Source of the DNA: a virus
Direction: 5' to 3' (one strand)
IMG/VR virus record: IMGVR_UViG_3300022912_000001
Location: 1 to 58,087 of that record
DNA: 58,087 nt
Positions 33,587 to 42,923 of the stretch are shown one piece after another. The number at the start of each line of letters is the position of its first letter. The stretch's first letter is position 1. The position numbers were made by a program, and so were the translations under genes. The notes beneath the pieces were generated by a model that was not told the DNA's origin, searched no databases, and saw only the letters and a program-made list of their open reading frames with translations.

Positions 33587-33976
33587 TTATCCCTTCACGA
33601 CTTTAACTGAAGTCGCTACAGCGTTTACCCTCTGAAGTTGGAGATATACACTATTCTTTGTCTCTTCGACTGCTTCGCCCCAAGGTACGTCTATCTCATA
33701 GCTCTCGCCAGCTGATAAAACATGAGCATTAGCTGTAACTATAACATCTGTTGTACTAGATGCAAAGTCAATATAAACGTCATTGTCTGGCGTTAGGATT
33801 AATGTAAGAACTGGGTTACTAGGTGTGTTTGGTGTATCGTTATCCCATGTGAGTTCTGTTGCTACTGTAGCTCCAGTTGCGAGAGAGATGGGTGCAATCG
33901 TATTCCAATTGCCCTGAACAATTTTTGAAGCAGCGTTTTTCTCTGCGCCTGCTACTCTACGGCCAAGGTTTGCCAT
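33587..33976 (-). CDS. Small virion protein, fibre- or neck-associated (129 aa)
   Basis: Behind a perfect AAGGAGG ribosome site. After a basic N-terminus it is a predicted beta-sandwich rich in Thr, Asn and Val, with SAGESYEIDVPWG near residues 92-104 resembling the PGES block of the duplicated proteins at 27.4-28.4 kb. Likely abundant in the particle, judging from its ribosome site. The 98 bases upstream hold a weak GGGG/CCCC pairing and no clear promoter. Confidence 0.7.
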   Translation of the reverse strand: MANLGRRVAGAEKNAASKIVQGNWNTIAPISLATGATVATELTWDNDTPNTPSNPVLTLILTPDNDVYIDFASSTTDVIVTANAHVLSAGESYEIDVPWGEAVEETKNSVYLQLQRVNAVATSVKVVKG

Positions 33977-34074
33977 AAGTGTTGCCTCCTTTTAAAGCCC
34001 CTCCGCATACGGCTACGTTAGTGAGGATGCTATGAGTTATAAAAAGCTAGGTGGGGATGAACAACACCCCCTTG

Positions 34075-34866
34075 TTATCTCATGAATGAGGTTGCTTTGT
34101 TTTTAGGTCTGGCTACATATGCGCCACGACCCTTGCGAATAACAACCGCCTGATTCGCTTTGTCTCTAAAATTTTTCATATAGTTCTCACCAAGGTTTAC
34201 ATCGCTGGACATAGCTATCTTTCCTTTGACAAATTCGATAATGGCGAGGCTAAGGTTTTCATCTGCATTAATATAGCTAAACTCATCAGGTGAAGCAATC
34301 TCAGTCACGTTCTCCCAAGTGTCGGTATCAGAGTAATCTACTGTAGTTAAGTCAGCCGAAGCCTGGTTTGCTAAAGCCTTATAGTAATTGTAGCGTTCAC
34401 CGCCTGAAGCGTGTCCATTTAGAACATATACAATTTCATCCTCTAAAACAGTCTCTGTGCCTGTGCTTGTATAGTCATAGTATGTAGCATCACCTTCAGG
34501 ATTATAGACAAACATCATGCCTAGTGAGGTATGCACAATAGCAATACCATCAGTCAAGGCTTCATCAGGTGCAATAAACTCACCTGTGTCATAACTCTTC
34601 TTGAGTATCTTTAGCTTCCTGCCCTGAATAGTCCACTGATAGTCCTCATAGTTTGTCAAGGTCTTACTTATCTCGATAGCACTATTCATGACAAAGCCCT
34701 CTGGCAAGTCATAAAGCTTTTGACCAACAACAAGGTCTATATAGTTAGTCTCAATATTCTCATGATACTTTGATTCAATTTCAAGGAATGCATCACGAAT
34801 ATTATCAATGACAACACCAGTCTCTCTTGAGCCAGCTTTCTCCATCACCTTCAATACCTGTATCAT
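34075..34866 (-). CDS. Head-tail adaptor / tail tubular protein A-like (263 aa)
   Basis: Starts in an ATGA overlap with the 897-aa gene. N-terminal helices are followed by a strand region with YDLPEGFV (about residues 53-60) and the LSLAIIEFVKGKIAMSSD helix near 208-225, in keeping with podoviral adaptor proteins (T7 gp11-like). It would form the ring linking portal to the nozzle. The call rests on size, gene order and these weak features. Confidence 0.6.
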   Translation of the reverse strand: MIQVLKVMEKAGSRETGVVIDNIRDAFLEIESKYHENIETNYIDLVVGQKLYDLPEGFVMNSAIEISKTLTNYEDYQWTIQGRKLKILKKSYDTGEFIAPDEALTDGIAIVHTSLGMMFVYNPEGDATYYDYTSTGTETVLEDEIVYVLNGHASGGERYNYYKALANQASADLTTVDYSDTDTWENVTEIASPDEFSYINADENLSLAIIEFVKGKIAMSSDVNLGENYMKNFRDKANQAVVIRKGRGAYVARPKNKATSFMR

Positions 34867-37556
34867 TGTGCCACCTGTCCTCTGGAGTTATTGATTACAG
34901 AATCTAATGATTGCCTAGCAACATTGAACATAGCCACACCGTTTTGTGAAAATTGCTGTGCAAGACCTAGAGAAGCATTAATTGAAACTTGCAATGTGCT
35001 TGCGGCATCAAGATATGATTTAGCTTTAGCAAGTTCGCCACCAAAGCGTGAATCCTCAGCCTGCACAAGTGCGCTAAATTCCTGTATCTTAGCACCCACT
35101 TCAGCACCATAAATTGCTGTATCTGCTCTAGCGGCTTCAATTTCCGCCTGCATATCTGAGGCTGAATCTTGCTGTTCTGATGCATAGACTTTAATTGTGA
35201 TGTCTGCATCTCCAGTTTTCTTAGCAAGCTCTGTGTTGTATTTCTGCAACTCAAAATTAACACGTTTAACATCAGTATCAACTTCGGATGTAAAGTCCTG
35301 CAATAGAGTTTGAACTTCCGCAGAATAGACTGCTATTTGATTCTGTGTGCTTTCTACTAATGCTTGAAGTGTTGCGCTGGCATCTGCCTGTTCTGCACCG
35401 TATGATTTCAGTAATACCTCTGAGTCTGCAATAGTTTTTTGCAATTCGGCACTATATTTTTGCAATTCAAATGATACACGCTGGACTTCAGCTTCAATAT
35501 CTGCTGAGTATTGTCCAAGTATAGACTGCACTTCTGCTGAGTAAACGGCAATTTCACTACTTGCAGTTTCTACCTCTGCTTGAAAGTCAGTTCCAGTATC
35601 TTTTTGCTCAGATGCATACGATTTCAGTAGGGCATCAACTCCAGCCACTTCTTTTTGCAGTTCAGCATTATAGCTCTGTATATCTGACTGAATGCGTTTT
35701 GCTTCTGCTTCAATATCTGACATAAATTTGTCAAGTATTGTTTTTGAATTGACGCCAAATATTGATATTTGCTGTTTGTCAGTTTCTATTTCAGCTTGCA
35801 GATTGGCAGCAGAATCCTTCTGTTCTGAAGAATAAGCTTTCAGGTTTGCATCAATATCTGCAATACCCTTCTGTAAGTCTGCATTATAGTTAGCAATCTC
35901 AGTCTGGACACGGGTTGATTCTGCTTCAACTTCCGTTTTGTACTGATTGAGTAGAGACTGAACTTCAGTTCCGTAAATAGAGATAGCGTTCTTGTCACCC
36001 TCTATACTGGCCTGCAACTCAGCACTTGCATCTTTTTGCTCTGCGCTATAATTGGCAAGTAAAGACTGTACTCTCTGGACTTCCTTTTGCACATCAGCCT
36101 GATACTTATTGATTTCAGCACCAACACGCTTTGTCTCACTATCAAGACTAACGCTAAACTTCTCAAGCAATGTTTTCTGCTTACCAAGTTCTGTGCTTGC
36201 ACGTTGAACCTCTTGAGCGGCTGACTGATTCGTTGACTGAACCATCTCTGGGTCTTCATCGTTTAGCCAGTAGCCTGCTGAGTGTGCTGTGACTGGCCCT
36301 TCTGCTGTTATACCAGTATCAATAAGAAGCTGTGCATTTGACATAGCATCTGCAAAGTTTGTAAAGTCAATAGCTGGCAATGCAGGGTTGGCAACAGTAG
36401 GCAATGATTCAGTTATTGACAATGAATCAGGTAACGTGTAACCAGTAGGGGCAGTATATGTACTACCTATAACTGGAGCAACAGGGAGTGAGGGTGGGTC
36501 TGGCATTGCAACTACAGGCAACGTCTTTGTCACGGTAATTGACTTGTCAAACGTATACCCACCTGGGGAAATATATGTGCTACCTACTGTTGGAGCATTA
36601 GGTAATGCGGGAGTAGGTGGAAATATAGGTTTGGGCAATGCTGAAGTTATTGTAATTTCAGCAGGCAATGTATAGTCACCAGGCTTAGTGTAGGAAATTG
36701 ATATAGTCGGGCTAACTGGTAACGTAGGTGAAGCAGGCATTGCGATTGTAGGCAATACAGTAGAAACTGTCAATGTTGCTGGTAATGAATAACCAACTGG
36801 GGATATATATTGAATAGATATTGTAGGTGCTGTAGGCATTGTTGGATATTCAGGTATAACTATAACAGGAAGCACAGTATCCATCTCTATACCTGAAGGC
36901 AATGCAGTAGTTGGCTTAGTATATGCTATTGCGATAGTTGGCACAGTAGGCAACACAGGGTCAACTACAGGGTCGTAGGTCGGCAAGGCAGCAACAAAGT
37001 CATCAATATATCCACCAGTACCATTGATACTTACAATATCTGCCTCAGCTTTGGCTGCATATATTGCGAATTGATGCATATAGTCAATATAGCAAGCATA
37101 GTTCATTCCAATGCTTTCATACTTGCCGAGAAAAGTTGTTGATATTGAAGATACAGTTACATCTTTAGCTATGGCACAAAGACCTAGCTCGTCATCTTCA
37201 GGGTCTGGCTTAATAAAAATTTTGTTGTTCTTAATGAATGCAAATGGGAATAGTTTAGTTGGCTTGTAGATACTGTCAATAGCAGTCTCAGTAGCATAGA
37301 AGCCATCAAGTGGCCTTATCTCTGCCTCTCTACCATTACGCTCTGCACCAAGTACGACTTCACCTGTAACGTCAATGCCAGTACCATCAGCAACACTTGC
37401 TGTCTGCCCACGAAAAGAAGTTTGTAGAATATCAAGAGGGAGTGATGCTAAGACAAACCCCTGTGCATCATCCAGAGCTTGAACAATTAAATCATCAGGC
37501 ACGTCACCAACAACGCTACCTGTTACTTGTCTAACCTTTGCTATTAAAGTAGCCAT
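34863..37556 (-). CDS. Neck/tail structural protein with 39-aa and 72-aa internal repeats (897 aa)
   Basis: Three parts are visible. Residues 1-200 look like a gatekeeper/adaptor domain (QALDDAQGFVLASLPLDIL at about 26-44). Residues 203-398 contain five tandem 39-residue repeats of the form 'aPTI..sY..P.GY.LP...T.t..LP....P..P.LP'. Residues about 434-865 form a long helical rod of 72-residue repeats anchored at EQKD/EQAD/EQQD (506, 578, 650, 722, 794). It may be a whisker or fibre projecting from the neck. No homologue recognised. It is coupled to the adaptor gene downstream. Confidence 0.75.
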   Translation of the reverse strand: MATLIAKVRQVTGSVVGDVPDDLIVQALDDAQGFVLASLPLDILQTSFRGQTASVADGTGIDVTGEVVLGAERNGREAEIRPLDGFYATETAIDSIYKPTKLFPFAFIKNNKIFIKPDPEDDELGLCAIAKDVTVSSISTTFLGKYESIGMNYACYIDYMHQFAIYAAKAEADIVSINGTGGYIDDFVAALPTYDPVVDPVLPTVPTIAIAYTKPTTALPSGIEMDTVLPVIVIPEYPTMPTAPTISIQYISPVGYSLPATLTVSTVLPTIAMPASPTLPVSPTISISYTKPGDYTLPAEITITSALPKPIFPPTPALPNAPTVGSTYISPGGYTFDKSITVTKTLPVVAMPDPPSLPVAPVIGSTYTAPTGYTLPDSLSITESLPTVANPALPAIDFTNFADAMSNAQLLIDTGITAEGPVTAHSAGYWLNDEDPEMVQSTNQSAAQEVQRASTELGKQKTLLEKFSVSLDSETKRVGAEINKYQADVQKEVQRVQSLLANYSAEQKDASAELQASIEGDKNAISIYGTEVQSLLNQYKTEVEAESTRVQTEIANYNADLQKGIADIDANLKAYSSEQKDSAANLQAEIETDKQQISIFGVNSKTILDKFMSDIEAEAKRIQSDIQSYNAELQKEVAGVDALLKSYASEQKDTGTDFQAEVETASSEIAVYSAEVQSILGQYSADIEAEVQRVSFELQKYSAELQKTIADSEVLLKSYGAEQADASATLQALVESTQNQIAVYSAEVQTLLQDFTSEVDTDVKRVNFELQKYNTELAKKTGDADITIKVYASEQQDSASDMQAEIEAARADTAIYGAEVGAKIQEFSALVQAEDSRFGGELAKAKSYLDAASTLQVSINASLGLAQQFSQNGVAMFNVARQSLDSVINNSRGQVAQ
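34976..36257 (-). repeat. Coding repeats of 216 bp (72 aa) in the neck protein gene
   Basis: Four complete 72-residue units plus partial ends, in strict register with no insertions between anchors at residues 506, 578, 650, 722 and 794. Each unit has the pattern EQ.D....LQA, (I/V)(Y/F)...V..(L/I)L, (F/Y)..(D/E)(I/V)(E/D), LQ.Y..(E/D)L.K. The units are similar in protein but well diverged in DNA, so the array is old and held by selection on helix length. Confidence 0.85.
36360..36950 (-). repeat. Coding repeats of 117 bp (39 aa), proline-rich, in the neck protein gene
   Basis: Five tandem units between residues about 203 and 398, each with PT(I/V)..(A/S/T)Y..P, GY.(L/F), T.(T/S)..LP and P..P.LP. 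The regular Pro/Tyr spacing suggests a repetitive beta-arch or polyproline shaft joining the adaptor domain to the helical rod. Divergence between units is moderate at the DNA level. Confidence 0.8.
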
Positions 37557-37570
37557 GATGCTCCCTAGTT

Positions 37571-37625
37571 AAATGACCTTCAGGGGTGGATAGTCTGGGA
37601 AACACCCACCCCATCCGGTCAATTT
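37571..37625 (-). other. Stem-loop in the leader of the 897-aa gene
   Basis: In the 81-base gap, AAATGACC (37571-37578) pairs with GGTCAATTT (37617-37625, one bulged A), and inside it GGGGTGG (37583-37589) pairs with CCACCCC (37606-37612). There is no T-run after it, so it is not an ordinary terminator. It may be an mRNA-processing or stabilising hairpin between the decoration and neck genes. Confidence 0.55.
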
Positions 37626-37637
37626 AATTTCTGATAA

Positions 37638-38069
37638 TTAAGCTATCGTCATGTGGTCATTATCATGTTCCATGCCATTGACATAGAAATAATCACCATC
37701 AAATTCGATTTCAGCCCAATCACCTGGAGCGGCCTTGCTTGCAATGAATGTTAATTCATCAACAGCAGTATCGGCAGATTCACCACCAGTAGCATCTGCT
37801 GAACATATCATTCCAAACATCAAGTCACCATCATCATCTGCAACACTAATGACAACATCTTTCGAGCTTGCAGTTTTCAAGATAAACTTGGCTTTCCAGC
37901 CAGGTTGTATCGTTGCAATCTCAGGAAGCTGTATGTCAAGTGCTGAAGTAGCGTTCTGGACAACCATGAAGATTTTACCAGCATCGCCAGCTAACAGTTG
38001 TTGGTCAGCGGATAGAGATTCTACTCGCTTATAATCCCAACCATGTGATACACCTAATTTTGTACTCAT
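37638..38069 (-). CDS. Capsid decoration / minor head protein (143 aa)
   Basis: Directly after the major capsid gene in transcription order, with a GAAAGGA ribosome site. It is beta-rich and acidic, with a short hydrophilic C-terminal tail of His/Asp (NGMEHDNDHMT). Gene order and size suit a head decoration protein or a head-fibre base. The fold resembles small beta-sandwich subunits by composition only. Confidence 0.65.
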   Translation of the reverse strand: MSTKLGVSHGWDYKRVESLSADQQLLAGDAGKIFMVVQNATSALDIQLPEIATIQPGWKAKFILKTASSKDVVISVADDDGDLMFGMICSADATGGESADTAVDELTFIASKAAPGDWAEIEFDGDYFYVNGMEHDNDHMTIA

Positions 38070-38094
38070 AAGTCTTATTCCTTTCGGTTACGAC

Positions 38095-39765
38095 CTATAG
38101 CCAAACAGCGTGTAGGTAAGGTTTGCTGTGATGGAAGCCAAGGTCAGCATCAATGATGTCAACTCTGCGACTCTCGCCAGTGTTAGCTTTCGTTTTCACA
38201 CCCTGATGAACATGCACATCATTGCTGATACCGTTACCGATAAGAGGTCTGATAGCAGTTCCATTCATGTCAATACCTAACAACTTGACATTTGTGCCGT
38301 CAAGGTGAATGTCACGAACAAGTTTCATTGTCGTGCCATCTACGTCAAGTACGCGAGTTGGAACACCAACAAGCTTCTTGAGGCTACCTGATGCAGAAAT
38401 GCGGTAGTTGTTTGATTCCTCTGCAACATTCTTCATGTATGAAGTTGTACCGATTCTACCGAACCAGTTCCATACCTGTGTGTTACAGTAGTAAACCTTA
38501 CTTGAACCCATAGTTGGACTGTAGCGTGGGTCATTGAAGGCTGACATATCTTCAAGGAAATCATCATAGGTCTTTGAGGTCAGGTCAAGAGCAAACTGGT
38601 TTCCGTTGTTAAGGATGTAGTTCACAATTCCTTCAGTATATGTAATACCGTCGGCATCTGTCATCTGTTCGCCAAAGTATGCTGTGCGAGCCATATCAAG
38701 GTTCATTTCCAACATCTTGTCATTCCACTCTTCAGACCAAGGATTCTGTTCAAATTTCAGCTCTGTACTCATGGCACGATATGACATGATTGCTTCTTTT
38801 TTGAAAATCTGTGTCAAGCCATTGTCAACACGATATTCCTTGTCACGATGTACTTCACCAAAGCCAGAAAGCTCATGATAAGCAGTACCTGAAACGTAGG
38901 TACGCATAGGCTCTAGCTTCTGAGCAATACTGTTTGCGGCTGTGCCGTGTGCAGTATCAGTCAGCAATGCTGTGGTTTGGTCAAAAGTTGAACTTGCACG
39001 ATATGAAGTCGGCTTCAATGCAGTTGCAGGCCGTTTCAGTAAAAGGACATTCACCATCAATGCTTCACCATAAGCACTACCTGTCATTGTGTATGTTGAC
39101 AACACACGCACAAGGGCATAGTCTTCAACAACTACTGCGCCAGCGGCTGTAGTAGGTGTAGTTGACGTGGTAGGAATACGGAGAATTTGATTTGGATGAA
39201 TGTAATTCGGTTTCGTTCCTGCTTCACCGAGAGTAATACCATCAGATACAGCCTGACCAATACGATTCTCTTTTTGACCGATGATAGTGAAATCACCCAT
39301 CATCAAAAGGCTGAATGTTGAATCAGCGGCTGGCAATTCTGCACTTGCATACATATTTGCATTGCCATTGACAGTCGCGGCTAGGAACAGCAAGTAACGT
39401 GTTGTGTCCCAAGCTGTTGTTGCTGTTACAGTTTGGTCTGCGGCGGACACTTCACCTGCGGCTGACATGCCCATAACGTAACCAAAGCGTTTCAGAGCGG
39501 CAGACTGCTTCTTCGATGTAACCTTGAAGTTAGGGTCTGTCGTTGGAACTTTACGCATCATGTTCAAGTGATGCAGGTATGGGTCACGTAAGAAGGAAAT
39601 CTTGGTATATGAGCTACCAAAATCATACGAGCGTCTTAAATCACCAGTGTCAGGGTTTGATGCCCTGGTTACCTCTGCAACATCCGACTGGTTCAGATTT
39701 GTTGCAGGGTGCATAACGGTTAAAGGCTCATCGCCTCCAGTAATTCTACTATAATCATCTGCCAT
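38095..39765 (-). CDS. Major capsid protein (556 aa)
   Basis: The position after portal and scaffold, the size, and a balanced alpha/beta composition without membrane segments identify it as the capsid subunit, presumably HK97-fold. The N-terminal region (about 50-75) has SYTKISFLRDPYLHHL. A Thr/Ala-rich insertion (about 95-240) could be a surface domain. It is considerably longer than a minimal HK97 subunit (about 280-390 aa). Ribosome site TAAGGA. Confidence 0.85.
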   Translation of the reverse strand: MADDYSRITGGDEPLTVMHPATNLNQSDVAEVTRASNPDTGDLRRSYDFGSSYTKISFLRDPYLHHLNMMRKVPTTDPNFKVTSKKQSAALKRFGYVMGMSAAGEVSAADQTVTATTAWDTTRYLLFLAATVNGNANMYASAELPAADSTFSLLMMGDFTIIGQKENRIGQAVSDGITLGEAGTKPNYIHPNQILRIPTTSTTPTTAAGAVVVEDYALVRVLSTYTMTGSAYGEALMVNVLLLKRPATALKPTSYRASSTFDQTTALLTDTAHGTAANSIAQKLEPMRTYVSGTAYHELSGFGEVHRDKEYRVDNGLTQIFKKEAIMSYRAMSTELKFEQNPWSEEWNDKMLEMNLDMARTAYFGEQMTDADGITYTEGIVNYILNNGNQFALDLTSKTYDDFLEDMSAFNDPRYSPTMGSSKVYYCNTQVWNWFGRIGTTSYMKNVAEESNNYRISASGSLKKLVGVPTRVLDVDGTTMKLVRDIHLDGTNVKLLGIDMNGTAIRPLIGNGISNDVHVHQGVKTKANTGESRRVDIIDADLGFHHSKPYLHAVWL

Positions 39766-39786
39766 TGCTGGACTTCCTTATCTTAA

Positions 39787-40560
39787 TTAAGCTGTTGTCT
39801 CAAAAGTTTTGTCATCTACTCCGAAATATTTATTGAAAAGTTGAGCATCACTCAAGGGCTGTTTCGGTGCGCCAGCATTTCCAGCTAAAGAAGGAATGTA
39901 AGATGAAACCCTCTCCCTCTGTTGCGAAAACTGTTTTGCTGTGGAACGTGAAACATTCTCAGCGTACTGCTGGCGATTGATTGTAAGAAACATATCTTCA
40001 AGTGTAAATTCTCTTGCTTCCATCTGCTTCTCAAACTTAGCATAACCAGCTTCATCAAGCTTATATTTCTCCATAAGCTGTTTCTTCTGCGTGTTATACT
40101 GGTCTTCGCCTGCTTTTTGCTGTCTCTTTTCATCTTCGGAAAGCTGAAGCCGTTTTGCCTGTATAGCAATTCGTGCATTAAGATAACGACCTGAATCACT
40201 ATCAGGGTCATCAACTGCTTCTGCTTCATCATACACAAAATCCTCTGGCAAGCCGAGAGCTTCCTTTAAATTCTTAGGAGCTGGTTTCTCTTCTTTATGA
40301 GGTTGATTTGAGTTTTGTAGATTCTGGGATAGAGTTGAGACTAAAGTCTCCAACTGTTCTCCCTGTTTAGCAACTGTTTGAAGTAACGCTTCTGATTCGG
40401 ACCCGCCCTTTTTCTCAGGTTCTGCAGGCTGATTAAGCTGGTCAACAAGTTGTGGTAGTGGAGGCTTAGGGCTTCCACCGGGCATAACTATTGTCTCTGC
40501 TCTCTCATCATCCATCAATGCAAATGCATTGTCGTTAAAATCTAAGTCGTTTTCACTCAT
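39787..40560 (-). CDS. Capsid scaffold protein (257 aa)
   Basis: Between portal and major capsid genes. It is highly charged and rich in Glu, Gln, Lys and Ser, with a disordered acidic N-terminal half and helical coils (about 135-215), the normal make-up of podoviral scaffolds that guide procapsid assembly and leave. It is preceded by a GAAAGGGAAAC ribosome cassette. No protease motif is visible, so it is a scaffold only. Confidence 0.82.
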   Translation of the reverse strand: MSENDLDFNDNAFALMDDERAETIVMPGGSPKPPLPQLVDQLNQPAEPEKKGGSESEALLQTVAKQGEQLETLVSTLSQNLQNSNQPHKEEKPAPKNLKEALGLPEDFVYDEAEAVDDPDSDSGRYLNARIAIQAKRLQLSEDEKRQQKAGEDQYNTQKKQLMEKYKLDEAGYAKFEKQMEAREFTLEDMFLTINRQQYAENVSRSTAKQFSQQRERVSSYIPSLAGNAGAPKQPLSDAQLFNKYFGVDDKTFETTA

Positions 40561-40621
40561 TGTACGGTTTCCCTTTCATTGTTAATATACTGTCAGACTA
40601 TCCTATATACAAGCCTGTTAG

Positions 40622-40649
40622 CCTAGCCCAAGTGTCAACTTGAGCTAGG
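40622..40649 (-). other. Stem-loop spanning the portal stop codon
   Basis: CCTAGC..CAAGT (40622-40633) pairs with ACTTG..GCTAGG (40638-40649) with a single C/A mismatch and a 4-base loop; the portal TGA is at the apex. No T-run follows on the late strand. It may stabilise the upstream mRNA, set the portal-to-scaffold ratio, or be a processing site. Confidence 0.55.
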
Positions 40650-42923
40650 TTTTGTTGGTTTTGTAGCTAATTTAGCTTCCTTCTCAATTTGAGCCATATT
40701 AGCAATATGCTTATCAAGTGCAAGTTGTGCTTTATTCTCAAATTGCTGTAATGCAGTCTCTGTCTCAAGTACACCCTTGCGAGTTTCCATCTCTCCAGAC
40801 ATTGAATTAATCTTAATTCTTGACTGGATGACTTGACGTTCAAGTGTCTCATTGTCGCCTTTAAGCTTCTTGAGTTCATCATTGAGGCTTTCGATTTGAT
40901 TCTGCTGTTGAGCTTGGAGACTCTTCTCTTTAATCACAGCTTCTTTGTCCTCAATATCTGTGTACTTAATCATTGTAGTATCTGGAATCAATCCATCTTT
41001 GAAATACTCATAGTATTTACTCTCTCGCATCTCACGATTAGTTGGGAATGTGGAGCCTGCAACAACACGAATGTCAAAGTTTGCAGTTTCGTAGTCAAGG
41101 TATTTACCAGAGATTTCACCATTCTTGTCATACAGTGGAACATTAAGCTCGTAGTCCTCAAAGCCGTTTTCATTGACAATGCGGAAGATTTTGTGAGCCT
41201 TATATACATGTTGTGATATGTCAACAAAGACATTACCAATGTGAGTTAATGCAGGCTCGAAAACGCTATCAATCCACGCCTTCAGCTTACGAGTACCAAA
41301 CTCATCATTGGCCATTAGTGAGCGAAAGGGAATGCGGTCTGACACATCAGCCATACCCATCATTCCAGAGTTTACGCCTGCTGTATATTCCAGTTCGTTT
41401 TTGCCCTCATTCATAATGGTGTAAAAGGCGTTGTTCAAAGGCAAAGGCATGATGCGTTCAGGCTTGCTCTCAGGGCCAGAGTAAACATACTCAAGAATAC
41501 CGCCTGGCATAGTCGAGTTCTCTGTCCACACATCCATATCAATCACAGAACCTGAGTTCACTAACCACTGGCCATTAGAGGAAAGCGTAGCATTGTGAAT
41601 CATTAATTGATGAGCCTTGTTGATTTCTTCCTGCTTACCCATAAGATACTTCATAGAAGAGATAGGGTAAATGTTTCCTGTATATACATAAGGAATTGGA
41701 ACGAGGGGATAGTGCTTGTAGTCGAGGTCAATTTCATATAGCATTGTATCGTCACCAACAGAACACTCAAGCTTAACCCTCATATCCCAAAAAAGAATCT
41801 CTTCAAGAATATCTTCTGGGTTTACAACACCCTTCTTGATAGCATCTTCATATTCACTTTTGCGAATTACAACACTTTTTATCTGGGCTTTCAGTTGCTC
41901 AACAGCACTGGCAAAAGCCTCTGTTTGTGCGTCAAGCTGTTGCTCAAGTCGCCTGCGCTCTTTGGACATTTCAAGTTCCATACGAGCAGGAAGCATTTCC
42001 TGTGCATCAACCATTTTCTGAAATTGAGCCTCTTTCTCTTGTAGGCTAACGTCAACTTCCATTGCCAGTTCCTCAAGAGACACCCTGCCCTCCATCTGCA
42101 TCTCCCTGACTGCATCAGGTGAAGGAATATCACGAACCATTAGGTTGACAAATTCAACAGGAACACGCCTGTATGTTTCGATGTATGGAATTACTTCCTC
42201 ATACTGACCATCATAGCCATTAATTGCATCTGCATTAACCTGACTATTTTTAGTTTCCTTCGTTCCATCGCCACCAGTATCAGTAAGAGCAGCACCTGAA
42301 GCGGCCCATATTTCCTTGTGAAATTGTGGCAGTTTATTCGATATGCTCGTCTTTGACATATTGCGAGCTACCTGAATCCAAGCGGCATCTCTAGCAAACA
42401 TATCACGACAAGTTGGGTCTTCATATACATCTTCAGGATTGATAGTCCCAAACATGACTTCACCCATTCCCCTGTCTGCATCCTTGTCAACATATAAATA
42501 AGGAACACCTTTGGACTTCGTAAGAATGTCTAAGGCGACCTGACCCATATGCATCTTGCCATTTGATTGCTCAAAGGAATAGTCCATTAGTCTAGCGGCT
42601 ACACCTGCAATCATGGAGTCATCACCTCCGCGACCAGTAGCAGACCAACGTGGGTTGTTAGCAGTTATAAAATACTTTTGGGTATCAATAACAGGAGTAG
42701 ACCTATTAGACGTAAAAGTTGGCATATTTGCATCTTCTAAATCCTCCAATTCATCTTCATCAATTTGCTCATCTTCATAAAAGCGTTCACCCTTATGTAA
42801 GTCTCCGAGCCATTTGTTCCTTCGCCCATTATTAGCAAACTCAATGAGTTGCCTATTGCTGTGAGCAGTAGCTACCTTTGCATGTGGTACTGACTGTTGT
42901 AAAGCCATTACATAGTTCTCCAA
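40635..42923 (-). CDS. Portal protein (762 aa)
   Basis: Overlaps the 3' end of the large terminase gene by 16 bases in the usual terminase-portal-scaffold-capsid order. Size fits the long portals of P22/N4-like podoviruses. The N-terminal part has an acidic DEDELEDLEDAN stretch (about 55-66); a middle helical coil (about 290-350), a core domain with SVIDMD and DRIPFRSLMANDE (about 525-545), and a C-terminal coiled-coil barrel (about 670-755) can be seen. It forms the dodecameric DNA gate. Confidence 0.88.
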   Translation of the reverse strand: MENYVMALQQSVPHAKVATAHSNRQLIEFANNGRRNKWLGDLHKGERFYEDEQIDEDELEDLEDANMPTFTSNRSTPVIDTQKYFITANNPRWSATGRGGDDSMIAGVAARLMDYSFEQSNGKMHMGQVALDILTKSKGVPYLYVDKDADRGMGEVMFGTINPEDVYEDPTCRDMFARDAAWIQVARNMSKTSISNKLPQFHKEIWAASGAALTDTGGDGTKETKNSQVNADAINGYDGQYEEVIPYIETYRRVPVEFVNLMVRDIPSPDAVREMQMEGRVSLEELAMEVDVSLQEKEAQFQKMVDAQEMLPARMELEMSKERRRLEQQLDAQTEAFASAVEQLKAQIKSVVIRKSEYEDAIKKGVVNPEDILEEILFWDMRVKLECSVGDDTMLYEIDLDYKHYPLVPIPYVYTGNIYPISSMKYLMGKQEEINKAHQLMIHNATLSSNGQWLVNSGSVIDMDVWTENSTMPGGILEYVYSGPESKPERIMPLPLNNAFYTIMNEGKNELEYTAGVNSGMMGMADVSDRIPFRSLMANDEFGTRKLKAWIDSVFEPALTHIGNVFVDISQHVYKAHKIFRIVNENGFEDYELNVPLYDKNGEISGKYLDYETANFDIRVVAGSTFPTNREMRESKYYEYFKDGLIPDTTMIKYTDIEDKEAVIKEKSLQAQQQNQIESLNDELKKLKGDNETLERQVIQSRIKINSMSGEMETRKGVLETETALQQFENKAQLALDKHIANMAQIEKEAKLATKPTKPSSS

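Noticed and set aside
34015-34074. Terminator between the adaptor and 129-aa genes on the late strand
   Set aside because: Only a 4-bp GGGG/CCCC pairing with mismatches before a short T-run; too weak to call.
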